The position numbers were made by a program, and so were the translations under genes. Under the pieces are notes generated by a model. That model did no database searches and was not told the DNA's origin. It saw only the letters and a program-made list of their open reading frames with translations. A stretch of 64,000 nucleotides of DNA from Streptomyces sp. JH14 (GTDB taxonomy: Bacteria > Actinomycetota > Actinomycetes > Streptomycetales > Streptomycetaceae), in assembly GCF_029428675.1 (NCBI RefSeq), contig NZ_JAJNEL010000001.1:6262001-6326000 (forward strand), given 5' to 3'. Of this stretch, positions 1 to 8,618 are shown piece after piece (position 1 is the first letter of the stretch; every line of letters begins with the position of its first letter).

Positions 1-1
1 G

Positions 2-433
2 ACCGCGAAGTTCCCCGGCAGCCACATCAGCGACGACCCGAACGCCTCCATCCCGACGGCGCTGAGCCCGGTGCCCTTCGCGCAGAACGGCACCACGAAC
101 GTCGACCTCTACATCAAGCCGGACAAGTTCCGCGACGTCTTCCTCAGCAACCGTCTCAGCACCCAGGAGGCCGCCGTGCTCGCCGCGACCCAGCGGCCCG
201 TCACCCCCCAGGCGCTCGGCGAGCCCTCCGGGACTCCGGCGTGGAAGACCATCCCCTCCTGGTACCTCGTGGCCGGCGACGACCACCTGATCCCGCCGGC
301 CGCGGAGCGCTTCATGGCCCAGCGCGCCCACTCCCACACGAGCGAGGTCGACGCGCCGCACGACGTACTGCTCACCAACCCCGGCACCGTCACCCACGTG
401 ATCGAGGACGCGGCGCACACCACCGTCCACTGA
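2..433 (+). CDS. alpha/beta hydrolase, C-terminal part (5' end outside window)
   Basis: The reading frame is open from the first bases of the window to a TGA at 431-433, so only about 143 C-terminal residues are present and the start lies upstream. The segment SWYLVAGDDHLIPP (around 248-289) looks like the strand and loop carrying the catalytic-acid region of an alpha/beta hydrolase, with a late His region (VTHVIEDAAHTTVH). The nucleophile elbow must lie upstream of the window. The fold assignment rests on this C-terminal pattern only; substrate cannot be said. The next gene is a TetR regulator 126 bases downstream on the same strand, which may or may not control it. Confidence 0.6.
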   Translation, partial: TAKFPGSHISDDPNASIPTALSPVPFAQNGTTNVDLYIKPDKFRDVFLSNRLSTQEAAVLAATQRPVTPQALGEPSGTPAWKTIPSWYLVAGDDHLIPPAAERFMAQRAHSHTSEVDAPHDVLLTNPGTVTHVIEDAAHTTVH

Positions 434-559
434 TCACCGGGCCCGTCACAGCCTCCCGGCCGCCCATCCCTGGGCAAGCGCCCCGGGAGGCCGTGACGGG
501 GCGGGTACAGCCGCCGGTGACCTGGCGGTCGCCCGAGCCTGAAGGAGGGTCCCTACGAT

Positions 560-1150
560 ATGAGCGTGCCAGCCGAACGCGATCACCAGAAAACCCCCCA
601 GCGGTCCGCAGCGCGCGACCGTCTGCTCTCCGCGGCCGCCCGGCTGTTCTACACCGAGGGGATCCGGGCCGTGGGAGTCGACCGGGTCATCGAAGAGGCA
701 CAGGTGACGCGGGCCACCTTCTACCGCCACTTCCCGAGCAAGGAGGACCTGGTCTCCTCATACCTGCAGGCCGAGGACCAGAGCATCCGGGACAGGGTGA
801 AGAGCGGTATGACGCACGCCGGTGCTCCCGCGGACGCGATGGGCCTGCTGATCGACGGCATCGGCCAGGAAATCTGCGCTCCCGGGTTCCGCGGCTGCCC
901 CTTCATCAACGCCGCAGCGGAATATCCGGACAAGCAGAGCCCGGTACACCAAGCAGTGCTGACCCACCGGACCTGGTTCCACGGCGCCATCGCGGAAGCA
1001 CTGCGCACCGGCGGCCACCCGGACCCGGACCACGCGGCGGATGTGCTGGTGGCCCTCCGCGACGGAGCCATGGTGGCCGGCTATCTCGGCGACGGCGACA
1101 CGGCCGTGGCCTCGTTCAGCCGGGCCGCCCGCTCGCTGATCCCCGCCTGA
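560..1150 (+). CDS. TetR/AcrR family transcriptional regulator
   Basis: A 196-residue protein of normal TetR size. The N-terminal helix-turn-helix spans about residues 20-66, with the recognition segment VTRATFYRHFPSKEDL typical of the family; the rest is a helical ligand-binding domain containing the GCPFINAAAEYPD stretch common in the subgroup that controls reductases or dehydrogenases. The ATG at 560 is preceded by GAAGGAGGG at 541-549, a strong ribosome binding site. No divergent partner is adjacent, so the target is unknown; it may be its own promoter or the hydrolase upstream. Confidence 0.9.
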   Translation: MSVPAERDHQKTPQRSAARDRLLSAAARLFYTEGIRAVGVDRVIEEAQVTRATFYRHFPSKEDLVSSYLQAEDQSIRDRVKSGMTHAGAPADAMGLLIDGIGQEICAPGFRGCPFINAAAEYPDKQSPVHQAVLTHRTWFHGAIAEALRTGGHPDPDHAADVLVALRDGAMVAGYLGDGDTAVASFSRAARSLIPA

Positions 1151-1266
1151 CAGGCTCGCGCAAGGTCGGCGCTGGCGCGTCGGCCTGCCGTTGAGTGACT
1201 CCACCCGCCGACGCATCGACTCCTGGCCTGTCCGGCCAGCTCTGATCGTGCGTCGACGTTTACGGG

Positions 1267-1530
1267 GTGGGCTCGGCCATCATGCGCTCCGGGGACGCTC
1301 GCTGCAGTGGCCTTCCTGTGCTCCAGCAGCGTCTCGAGAACAGCTGGCAACGGATCTCGGCATTCGGGTATTCCGTCACCCAGAACCCGTCCACGGTGCC
1401 GGTAAATATCACAGGCGTCGGCACCTTTTACAGCTGGAATGACGTGCGTCGCTACATGGCCACTCTTCTCGGAAATCTCAATCTTCCGCAGGAAGGCCCG
1501 ACTGGTGACTGGCAGAAAACCGAACTCTAG
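1267..1530 (+). CDS. hypothetical short ORF, possibly a gene remnant
   Basis: The C-terminal two thirds of this 87-codon frame (from about FGYSVTQNPSTVPV to DWQKTEL) reads like real protein, whereas the N-terminal part does not and has no convincing ribosome binding site. It may be the tail of a truncated gene whose front was lost. I do not recognise the family. The surrounding 1151-1874 stretch between the TetR gene and the first acetyltransferase holds nothing else I can support. Confidence 0.25.
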   Translation: MGSAIMRSGDARCSGLPVLQQRLENSWQRISAFGYSVTQNPSTVPVNITGVGTFYSWNDVRRYMATLLGNLNLPQEGPTGDWQKTEL

Positions 1531-1874
1531 TATGCCCTGATTTCCGCCGGTGTGGCCTTGCGCTGTTGTTGACAGGTTTCTACGTGCTGGTCTGGACGAG
1601 CAGCCTTCGCGAGGAGTTTGCCGGCAGCCGCGGGTCCAGCGGTGCAGGCGGCGGCATCCGATCAGCCGGTTTTCCGCCTCCTGAGGGCGGAGCCGCGCCC
1701 GGACACGGGACGCGGCTCCATTGAGCACGGCGTGCCCGCGAAGATGATCGCTGCCAGCGTCTCGCAGCCACTGGTATGACGGGCCCGACTCGTTCCGTGA
1801 GGTCGTTTTCGCTGTTCTTCACCCGCTGGCGCAGGCAGAGAAGTAATCGAATCGATCCGGTGCGGAGAGATGCC

Positions 1875-2639
1875 ATGGATGAACTGACGCATCCCAAAGT
1901 CATTGCCCAGCAGCTTGCCAACGCACGTGAGTTCTGGCTCGGTTACGGAGCGGAAGGAAGACGGCGCAGCGGCCTCTTCATGTACCGAAGCGGCGTCGCC
2001 GACGCCCAGTTGAACGGCGTCGTCACCTTTTCCGGCGGCAGTTTCAAAAGTGCCCTGGAAGAGGCGGAAACCACCTTCTCCGGTCTGCCGTGGCTTTGGT
2101 GGGTCGGGCCTGACAGCCGACCGGGCGTCGTCGGGGATCTGGAGTCCCACCGGTTCTCGCAGGTCGGCTCGATGCCGGTCCTGGCGATCCGCCTGGACCG
2201 CGTCCGCAGACCGTCCCCCATGCCCGGCCTGGAGGTCAACGTCGTCGAGGACGCGGCCGAGTTGGCGGAATGGGTGCGCTGCTGGACCTGGGCGTTCGGC
2301 ATGGACACCGACCTGACCGCGAAGATACTTCGGATCGAGGCGGCGCGACCGGAGAATCCTGGCAGGCTGATCCGGTTCGCCGCCCGACTCGACGGCCGGA
2401 TCGTCGGCACCGCGGCGCTCTACAGCAGCCAGGGCGTGGCCGGTGTCTACGTGGTCAGCACGCTCAAGGAACACCGTGGCCGGGGGATAGGGACGCAGCT
2501 CACGGCGACCGCTCTGCAGGCGGGACACGAGCAGGGGCTGAGTATCGGCACGTTGCAGGCCAGCAGCCTGGGCCTGCCGGTCTATGAACGGATGGGTTTC
2601 GCGGAGGTCTCCCGCTATCGGCTCTTCGCCAAATCCTGA
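1875..2639 (+). CDS. GNAT family N-acetyltransferase
   Basis: A 254-residue protein whose C-terminal half (about residues 165-250) is a GNAT domain. The acetyl-CoA binding loop appears as HRGRGIGTQL, followed by the PVYERMGFAEVSRYRLF motif seen at the end of GNAT folds. The N-terminal half resembles the degenerate first GNAT-like domain of two-domain acetyltransferases. The ATG at 1875 is chosen over an upstream in-frame start because GGAGAG lies just before it and the upstream extension is low-complexity. It is followed 38 bases later by a second GNAT gene of the same design, so the two probably form an operon. Acceptor substrate unknown. Confidence 0.85.
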   Translation: MDELTHPKVIAQQLANAREFWLGYGAEGRRRSGLFMYRSGVADAQLNGVVTFSGGSFKSALEEAETTFSGLPWLWWVGPDSRPGVVGDLESHRFSQVGSMPVLAIRLDRVRRPSPMPGLEVNVVEDAAELAEWVRCWTWAFGMDTDLTAKILRIEAARPENPGRLIRFAARLDGRIVGTAALYSSQGVAGVYVVSTLKEHRGRGIGTQLTATALQAGHEQGLSIGTLQASSLGLPVYERMGFAEVSRYRLFAKS

Positions 2640-2677
2640 CACGGCAGAGTCAGCTGAAAGGGTGTCCTGCACTCACC

Positions 2678-3493
2678 ATGTCTGCGCAAACCGCACCAGA
2701 GGAAGGCACGGAGTGCGGAGCCGGCGAGGACGCCGAACGCGCCGCGCTCAGTTGGGCCGAGGCCGTGACCGGGCTGGCTGCTGCCACGCCCGGTGGCCAC
2801 TGGCGACTTGGGGACGGGGGATCCGTACTGGCCTTCACCGGGGCCCCTGTGGCCGGGCTGAACGGCGTGCTCAACGTGGCTGCTCGTCCCCGCGCCGACG
2901 GCATCGAGGAACTGGCCGCCCTGGCGGCCAGGGAACTGACCACAGTCCCGTGGAGCATCCAGATACGTGGCGAGCCGACCGCTGGCATCGTATCGGTCGC
3001 GGAACGCCATGGGCTGACCGTGAGGTCTCAGCAGCCGTTCATGCTCAGATCATTCAGCAACGACGAGCCGGTGTCATCGTCGCGCAGGGCCTCGGTGAAG
3101 GTGCGGCGGGTCTCGGGGGACGATCACAAGGTGTTCAGTGCCGCGCTCGCCGCCGGTTTCGCGGTGCCGCAGCACGTGTTCACCGAGGTCGCCTCGCCGG
3201 TGGTGATGGCAGCGGCGGGCATGACGGCGTACCTGGCCGAGGACGAAGGGACCGCGGTGGCCACCGGTACGGCAGCCGTGTTCCAGGACTGCGTGGGCCT
3301 GTTCAACATCTCCACGCTTCCGCTCTTCCGCGGACGCGGCTACGCACGGGTGATGACCGAGCGGATCCTGCGGGAAGGGCGAGCCAGGGGTGCGAGAGTC
3401 GCATACCTTCACGCCACCGAGGCGGGTCTGCGCCTGTACGAGTCCATAGGCTTCCGCACGGTCGAGCAGTGGACCACCTTTTCCGCCCCTTGA
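2678..3493 (+). CDS. GNAT family N-acetyltransferase (second of a tandem pair)
   Basis: A 271-residue protein with a C-terminal GNAT domain: strand LFNISTLPLF, acetyl-CoA loop RGRGYARVMTERIL, then the LYESIGFRTVEQW end motif. It shares its domain plan with the preceding gene (weak N-terminal half, canonical C-terminal half), which suggests an old tandem duplication, although the sequences have diverged strongly. GAAAGGG at about 2656 precedes the ATG. Acceptor unknown. Confidence 0.85.
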   Translation: MSAQTAPEEGTECGAGEDAERAALSWAEAVTGLAAATPGGHWRLGDGGSVLAFTGAPVAGLNGVLNVAARPRADGIEELAALAARELTTVPWSIQIRGEPTAGIVSVAERHGLTVRSQQPFMLRSFSNDEPVSSSRRASVKVRRVSGDDHKVFSAALAAGFAVPQHVFTEVASPVVMAAAGMTAYLAEDEGTAVATGTAAVFQDCVGLFNISTLPLFRGRGYARVMTERILREGRARGARVAYLHATEAGLRLYESIGFRTVEQWTTFSAP

Positions 3494-3543
3494 GGATCAG
3501 ACCAGCTGCCCGGTTGTCTCCGACTCCCCGCCGCTACGCGTAT

Positions 3544-3560
3544 GGTTTGAAAATCAAACC
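3544..3560. promoter_or_regulatory. perfect inverted repeat, likely operator
   Basis: GGTTTGA-AAA-TCAAACC is a perfect 7-bp inverted repeat with a 3-base AT spacer, inside otherwise very GC-rich DNA. It lacks a T-run or long GC stem, so it looks like a repressor binding site more than a terminator. The nearest downstream gene (ATP-binding protein at 3802) is about 240 bases away. No regulator is adjacent. Confidence 0.4.
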
Positions 3561-3654
3561 GAGACATGATTGACTTCACTCGGGACCGGAGAACAGGCAT
3601 TCAGGGTCTGACCGCCCACACAAGGGCGCTGCTCTCCGGGTGCCTCACCATCGG

Positions 3655-3685
3655 CCCCGGCCGGCCACCCCCGGGTCGGCCGGGG
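3655..3685. terminator. GC-rich hairpin downstream of the acetyltransferase pair
   Basis: CCCCGGCCG and CGGCCGGGG can pair across a 13-base loop. It lies between the acetyltransferase genes and the ATP-binding protein gene and could end transcription of the former. It is 160 bases beyond the stop codon, so this is tentative. Confidence 0.25.
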
Positions 3686-3801
3686 ACCGATCGCCGACGG
3701 CGTCCCACCGCCCAGCTGCTGACAGGCGTGGGCCCGCGGTGCCCATCGTCTCGGCCACTGCCAGGAATCCGTCGAACCTAGTCCCGAGGAGATGGGACGT
3801 C

Positions 3802-4269
3802 ATGAGCACCAGCCGTCTGCTTGCGCGGCCCTCCGCCGACACGGGCTCGCCGTCAGCCATCTGCGTGATGGCCGCCACCGATGCCGCGGTGCCGGCTCTG
3901 CGTGCGTTCACCAGAAGAACGGTGCACGTCTGGCACCCCGGAGAGCGGGCGGCGACGGAAGCCCTTGCGCTCATCGTCACCGAGCTTGTGACGAACGCCT
4001 GCCAGCACAGCGGAAGCCTGCAGGTGAGCGTGTATCTGTTCGCCGATGACCGGACGCTGGGAGTGGAGGTCTGCGACAACGGCGCCTGGAAAAGACCGGC
4101 CGGCGACGCGGGCCCCGCCGAAGAGGCCGTGAGCGGCCGTGGACTGCAATTGGTCGAGGCGTACGCCGACACGGTCCGAATGCGGCGGAGCGGCGGCGGC
4201 ACCAGTGTGGTGGCCACCGTGGGCATCGAGACAGAAGGCAGCGGCACCGATGCGAACCCTGGAAGGTAA
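3802..4269 (+). CDS. ATP-binding protein, RsbW-like (HATPase_c) regulator
   Basis: A 155-residue single-domain GHKL ATPase of the kind used as anti-sigma or anti-anti-sigma kinases in Streptomyces. The N box is ALIVTELVTNACQHS (about residues 56-70), followed by VEVCDNG (G1 box region) and the GRGLQLVEAYAD motif (G2 region). The ATG at 3802 is preceded by GAGGAGATGGGA, an excellent ribosome binding site; an upstream in-frame ATG would add an implausible low-complexity leader. Partner sigma factor is not in the window. A 55-codon ORF follows at once and may be co-translated. Confidence 0.85.
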   Translation: MSTSRLLARPSADTGSPSAICVMAATDAAVPALRAFTRRTVHVWHPGERAATEALALIVTELVTNACQHSGSLQVSVYLFADDRTLGVEVCDNGAWKRPAGDAGPAEEAVSGRGLQLVEAYADTVRMRRSGGGTSVVATVGIETEGSGTDANPGR

Positions 4270-4273
4270 CCGC

Positions 4274-4441
4274 ATGCCCGACTGGACCGACGCGCGCGCA
4301 GTCGCGGAGCTGCTCCACCGGCTGGCCCACGACGTACACGCCGCATCTGCGCTCATCGCGGAACTGGACGTTGCGCAACTGCGGGCCGTGTCCGATGCCG
4401 CACTGCTCCTGCGCGAGGCCGTCGAAGACCACTTGATGTGA
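4274..4441 (+). CDS. small hypothetical protein downstream of RsbW-like ATPase
   Basis: A 55-codon frame beginning 4 bases after the stop of the ATP-binding protein, with GGAAGG at 4261 placed correctly for its ATG. The product is short, helical and acidic (segments AVAELLHRLAHDVH and SALIAELDVAQLRAV). The tight spacing and Shine-Dalgarno suggest a real co-translated gene, perhaps a small partner of the ATPase. Family unknown. Confidence 0.5.
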   Translation: MPDWTDARAVAELLHRLAHDVHAASALIAELDVAQLRAVSDAALLLREAVEDHLM

Positions 4442-5146
4442 CTGTTCCCCTGCCCGAGGGAGGGGAGCGGCCCGTGGGCGGCACCTTTCGATGCTGCCAA
4501 TGGTCCTGCCGGGCCGTTGCTTCGTACCATCCGACGGCCGGAAGCCCTGGGCAAGGTCGTACGGTTGCGGCGCGCGGAGCGGCCCGTGGCCGCAGGGGCG
4601 CGGGACACCACTGGATGCCCCGTCTGTTCAAAGGACCAGACGCGTGGCCTGTGTGCTTGCGGCCCGTCGCCGTTGCAGCCAGGAGCGTCGGCCGGAAGTC
4701 CTCCACCGCGACCGCATCATGGTCACGGACAACGGACTCCGCCCACTTGCGGGTGGTGTCCTGGCGCCGCCGGCCGCCTTCTGGTGCCGCTTGACGGTCC
4801 CCGTCCTTCGCGGCCGGGCGCCCCTTCGGTGCGGCCTGCCCTTCGGCGGGGGGCTTTTGGCGGGCCATCATCCGCTGGCAGCGGGCCGGCCTCGCGCGCT
4901 CTTGGCCAGGTCGCACCACTCGCGGCAGCAAGTGCAGTGCCTGGGCCGGCGCACGGTTGAAACACTGCGCATTCGCTGGGGCTTGTTGCAACCGCTGCCG
5001 CTTCTTCCGCGTCACGGCATCTCGACGCACCGGTGGCCGGGACCGGAGGGCACATTCGAAGGCCTCTGATCCCGGACCGGTCTCCGGCTGGGCTCATTTC
5101 GGGCCTGGAAGAAGTCCTGAGGGTCAGGCCCGAAAAGGTGGCCGGT
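4442..5146 (-). pseudogene. non-coding stretch with a decayed TnpB-like (IS200/IS605) remnant
   Basis: No intact gene is visible in these 705 bases. On the minus strand, around 4690-4760, a frame reads RKWAESVVRDHDAVAVEDF, which resembles the part of TnpB/OrfB transposases that carries the first catalytic Asp (consensus like 'lv.dhdaVaVEDL'). The flanking sequence is proline- and arginine-rich and has lost the zinc ribbon and the rest of the catalytic core. I read it as a heavily decayed transposon remnant; the call depends on one short motif. Confidence 0.3.
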
Positions 5147-6064
5147 TCAGCTCCTCTTGGCGGGAACGAAGTGCGAACCGCTCTGCGCGAAGGCGTCCTT
5201 GCGGCCGGTGACGAACTCCTCGACGGTCAGGGCAGTGCGGTTGCCGATGACCTCGATGAGGTTGTTCGTGCCTTGGAAGATCCCGTTGCGGTAGTCGATC
5301 GCGATGTTGCTCAGGTGCTGGATCAGGTGGGCCGGCTTGCCCAGGGAGGCCAGTCCCTCCGCGAACTCCTCCACCTCGGTGGGCTCGTAGGTGACCGGAA
5401 TGCCCAGAGCGCGGGACATCGCCTCGGCGATCTCGTGGTGGTCCATCTCCACCGGCCCGTGCAGGGGGTAGGCCTGCCGGTCGTGCGGCGCGGGGTTCTC
5501 GAGGACGGCGGCGATGACGTGCGCCTGGTCCACGCCGGCGACGGGGGCGTGCCGACCGGCACCGAGCGGAAGCCGCAGCACGCCCTCGTTGTCCTGCCGC
5601 CCCCACCACCAGCTGATCCACTCGGCGAAGAGGGTCGGCCGCAGGTGTGTGGTGAGCAGCGAGGTGCGGTCGAGCAGGCGCTCTGCGAGCCAGTGCTGGC
5701 GTGCCGCGTTGCTGGCGGCTTCGCGGCGGGCGGAGATCTGGGACATGTTGACCACGGACGTGACGCCGGCCTCGGTGGCGGCCTGGGCGAAGACGACGGT
5801 GGCGTCCAGGAGGCCGGCGTGGATCGGGTAGCAGAAGTACGCTCCGCTGACCCCGCGCATCGCTGCGCTCACATCGTGGAAGCCGAGCAGGTCACCTACG
5901 ACGATCTCGGCGCCCGCGGCCGCGAGCACGCGGGAGCGGTCATCCTCCCGGTGCACGAGGGCACGTACCCGGTGCCCCCGCTCCAGCAGCAGTCGCACGG
6001 TCTCGGCTCCGGTCGTACCGGTGGCTCCGGTGATGAGGAAGAGTCGGTCGTCCTGGGTGGTCAT
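5147..6064 (-). CDS. NmrA-like NAD(P)-binding oxidoreductase
   Basis: A 305-residue atypical short-chain dehydrogenase. The dinucleotide-binding motif ITGATGTTG is at residues 11-19, followed by a basic VHREDDRSR stretch that favours NADP(H). Later segments (SGAYFCYPIH, VNMSQISARREAASNAARQHWLAERLL, TYEPTEVEEFAE) match the NmrA/NAD(P)H-quinone-type family. The ATG at 6064 follows AAAGGACA; an upstream in-frame start eight codons earlier has no such site. It is divergent from an aldo/keto reductase gene across a 350-base gap holding a long inverted repeat, so the two may be co-regulated. Substrate unknown. Confidence 0.85.
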   Translation of the reverse strand: MTTQDDRLFLITGATGTTGAETVRLLLERGHRVRALVHREDDRSRVLAAAGAEIVVGDLLGFHDVSAAMRGVSGAYFCYPIHAGLLDATVVFAQAATEAGVTSVVNMSQISARREAASNAARQHWLAERLLDRTSLLTTHLRPTLFAEWISWWWGRQDNEGVLRLPLGAGRHAPVAGVDQAHVIAAVLENPAPHDRQAYPLHGPVEMDHHEIAEAMSRALGIPVTYEPTEVEEFAEGLASLGKPAHLIQHLSNIAIDYRNGIFQGTNNLIEVIGNRTALTVEEFVTGRKDAFAQSGSHFVPAKRS

Positions 6065-6247
6065 TGCGATGTCCTTTCTGGGCGCCATTGGCTCTCGCGA
6101 TCGTGGCGGGATGCGGAAGTGGGGGAGCCGGAAGCCTGATGCGAGAGCTCGGGCATCAGCGGGCGGCCGCGAGGGACGCGGCCGCGGCTTCTGGGGGTGC
6201 GGTGCTGCCGGACGTGAAGATGTCCCTGCGTTCCGGCGCCCTGGCTA

Positions 6248-6306
6248 ACTTTTGTTTCCCGTAGTCAGCAATGTACATGCCTGATCTGGCTGTGCAAAAC
6301 AAAAGT
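6248..6306. promoter_or_regulatory. long inverted repeat between divergent reductase genes
   Basis: ACTTTTGTTT (6248-6257) is repeated exactly as AAACAAAAGT (6297-6306) in inverted orientation with a 39-base spacer; with one mismatch the arms extend to 13 bp. An 8-bp palindrome ATGTACAT sits between them. The AT-rich arms stand out in this GC-rich region and lie where both divergent promoters must be, which suggests an operator. The cognate regulator is not obvious. Confidence 0.4.
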
Positions 6307-6415
6307 CAGACCGTTAGGGTGTCGGAGTGTGACGGTGGCAGGCGCGGTGGCCCGGCCCGTCCGCAGACGCCGCCCCCGTCGGTGCGGGCGGCTCTTCCGA
6401 AAGGGCAAATCGATC

Positions 6416-7285
6416 ATGGTATCCGCAGATTCGCACCCCGCTGACGCCGCGGGAATCCTCCGACTCGGAGGGGATCTCCCTGTCAACCGGCTCGGCTTCG
6501 GCGCCATGCAGCTGACCGGCCCCGGCGTGTGGGGGGAACCCTCGGACCCGCAGGAAGCCGTCCGTGTGCTGCGTCGAGCCGTTGACCTGGGTGTCAACTT
6601 CATCGACACCGCGGACTCCTACGGTCCGTTCGTCAGTGAGCAGTTGATTCGCAAGGCACTTCACCCCTATCCTGAGGGGCTGGTCATCGCGACCAAGAGC
6701 GGCCTGAGCCGATCGGGCCCGGACGGCTGGAGGCCGCTGGGACGTCCCGAGTACCTGCGGCAGCAGGCCGAACTGAGCCTGCGTCACCTCGGCGTCGAAC
6801 GCATCGACCTCTACCAACTGCACCGCGTCGACCCGCAGGTGCCGTTGGCCGATCAGGTCGGGGAGCTCGCGCGGCTTCAGGAGGAGGGAAAGATCCGACA
6901 CATCGGCCTGTCGGAGGTGAGTGTCGAACAGCTCGAGCAGGCTCGGCGCATCGCGCCTGTCGTCTCCGTGCAGAACCACTACAACCTCGCCAACCGCTCG
7001 GCCGAGGGCGTGGTGCAGTACGCCGAGCGGGAGAACCTCGCGTTCATCCCGTGGTTTCCGATCGCCACCGGGAGGCTCGCGCGTCCGGGCGGACCGCTGG
7101 ACGGGATGGCGAAGGAGCACGGGGTCAGTCCGTCCCAGCTGGCGCTGGCCTGGCTGCTGAGGGTATCGCCCGCCATGGTGCCGATCCCCGGCACCTCGAA
7201 GGTCGCTCACGTGGAGGAGAACACCGCCGCGGCTCTGGTGACGTTGACCGATGCCGAGTTCGAGGCCCTGAGCCGCGCCGTATGA
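6416..7285 (+). CDS. aldo/keto reductase
   Basis: A 289-residue AKR-fold oxidoreductase, expected to reduce aldehydes or ketones with NADPH. The catalytic tetrad is visible: Asp64 and Tyr69 in NFIDTADSYG, Lys94 in IATKSG, and His136 in LYQLHRVDP. The C-terminal cofactor segment is also normal (VPIPGTSKVAHVEEN). The ATG at 6416 is preceded by GAAAGGG and gives the usual family length; longer upstream extension is arginine-rich and unlikely. A SnoaL-like gene follows about 100 bases later on the same strand, then a TetR regulator, suggesting one small regulated unit. Confidence 0.9.
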   Translation: MVSADSHPADAAGILRLGGDLPVNRLGFGAMQLTGPGVWGEPSDPQEAVRVLRRAVDLGVNFIDTADSYGPFVSEQLIRKALHPYPEGLVIATKSGLSRSGPDGWRPLGRPEYLRQQAELSLRHLGVERIDLYQLHRVDPQVPLADQVGELARLQEEGKIRHIGLSEVSVEQLEQARRIAPVVSVQNHYNLANRSAEGVVQYAERENLAFIPWFPIATGRLARPGGPLDGMAKEHGVSPSQLALAWLLRVSPAMVPIPGTSKVAHVEENTAAALVTLTDAEFEALSRAV

Positions 7286-7386
7286 GGCGTCGTGGGCGAG
7301 CCTCCGGCCGACCGCTGCGTCTCGGCCGGCCGCGGATACCCACCGGCATGACCAACCCCCCCATCCATGGAAGCGAGTGAGAAGCG

Positions 7387-7791
7387 ATGTCCGCCAGCAG
7401 ACACGAAGCCAACAAGGCGATGGTCCTGGAAGCGCTCGACGTGCTGTTCAACCAACGTGACTTCGCGGCCGCCGAGACGTTCTGGGCCCCGGACTACATC
7501 CAGCACAGTGCGATCATCGCGCCCGGCCGGGACGGATTGTTCAACCTGGTCAAGGCACTTCCGCGGCTGAGGCACGAAGCGGGATTCATCTGCGCCGACG
7601 GCGACCTGGTCATGCTGCACAGCCGCTACTCCGGGAATGAGCAGCCCTCGGCCTCGGTGGCTGTCGACATCTTCCGTATCGGGAACGGACTCCTCCAGGA
7701 GCACTGGGACGTGCTGCAGGACGAAGCCACCCGTGGGACATCCCTGAGCGGGTTGCCCATGTTCGGCGATGCCTTCCCCGGCGAACGCTGA
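7387..7791 (+). CDS. SnoaL-like / NTF2-fold protein
   Basis: A 134-residue single-domain protein of the SnoaL-like NTF2 superfamily, a cone-shaped fold used by polyketide cyclases, isomerases and small detoxifying enzymes. The typical pattern is present: N-terminal helix NKAMVLEALDVLFNQRDFAAAETFWAPDYIQH compressed around the conserved YIQH, a GRDGLF turn, and the final strands DIFRIGNGLLQEHWDVLQ. It lies between an aldo/keto reductase and a TetR regulator. Substrate unknown; the family is often found next to oxidoreductases in stress-responsive units. Confidence 0.8.
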   Translation: MSASRHEANKAMVLEALDVLFNQRDFAAAETFWAPDYIQHSAIIAPGRDGLFNLVKALPRLRHEAGFICADGDLVMLHSRYSGNEQPSASVAVDIFRIGNGLLQEHWDVLQDEATRGTSLSGLPMFGDAFPGER

Positions 7792-7932
7792 CCACCCGTC
7801 GGGTCCCGGCGGGCGGATCGGTGCGCCCGGCGCAGGAGCGCCGCGCCATGGACCCGCACGCCCGCTCGACCGCAAGAGACCGCAAATCCGGCGAGAGACG
7901 CTGTGCGCGTCTCAGGCAAGAGGAGATGGGAA

Positions 7933-8529
7933 TTGGCCAGTCACAGCCAGCGCACGGTCATCGTGACCGCCGCGGTGGACCGGTTCCACGCCAAGGGCTA
8001 CCACGCGACCGGCGTCAATGACATCGCTGTCGCCGCCGGTGTCCCCAGAGGCTCTTTCTACAACCACTTCGCGAGCAAGGAGGAGCTGGCGGCCATCGTG
8101 CTGCAGCAGTACGGCCAGACGCGCCGGCTGGAGGAGCTGAGCGATCCGGCCGTGGCGCCCCTGGAGCGGCTGCGTCGGTACTTCGAGTTCCTGCGTGACG
8201 AACAGGTGGAGCATCACTTCACCCGTGGCTGTCTCTTCGGCAACTTCGGGAGCGAGATGGCAGACCACAGTGAGGTGCTGCGCGGCGGCGTTGAACACTG
8301 TCTGGGGCGATGGCGGGCGGCGCTGACCGAGGTCCTTGCCGAAGCGGTGCGCAGCGGAGCGGTGCGTGCGGGGCTCGATCCCGAGGCGGCCGCTCTCTTC
8401 ATCCTGTGCGCCTGGGAGGGCGCTCTCGTCGCCGCGCGGTGCGGTCGCTCGGACGAGGCGTTCAGCACGTTCTTCCGCGTGGTCTTCGGCAGTTTGCTCC
8501 AGCCCGGCCAGGACAACGCTCCGCTCTGA
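7933..8529 (+). CDS. TetR/AcrR family transcriptional regulator
   Basis: A TetR regulator of about 198 residues. The helix-turn-helix includes GVNDIAVAAGVPRGSFYNHFASKEEL, and the C-terminal domain shows the GCLFGNFGSE segment of the NemR-like subgroup that often senses electrophiles. I prefer the TTG at 7933 because AGGAG sits 7 bases before it; a GTG at 7903 in the same frame would add ten residues without a ribosome binding site. It follows the aldo/keto reductase and SnoaL-like genes and probably represses them. Confidence 0.85.
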   Translation: MASHSQRTVIVTAAVDRFHAKGYHATGVNDIAVAAGVPRGSFYNHFASKEELAAIVLQQYGQTRRLEELSDPAVAPLERLRRYFEFLRDEQVEHHFTRGCLFGNFGSEMADHSEVLRGGVEHCLGRWRAALTEVLAEAVRSGAVRAGLDPEAAALFILCAWEGALVAARCGRSDEAFSTFFRVVFGSLLQPGQDNAPL

Positions 8530-8618
8530 GCCGTCGCGAGCCGGGCCGTCGGTCCCGCTGTGCGGCCCTCTCGGCGGCCCGTGTGCAATCGACTTCTGCC
8601 ACAGCGGCGGGGCCCGCC

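Noticed and set aside
4442..5146. Long overlapping frames on both strands (up to 225 codons)
   Set aside because: Proline/arginine-rich, no ribosome binding site, no family resemblance except a short TnpB-like motif; treated as decayed sequence.
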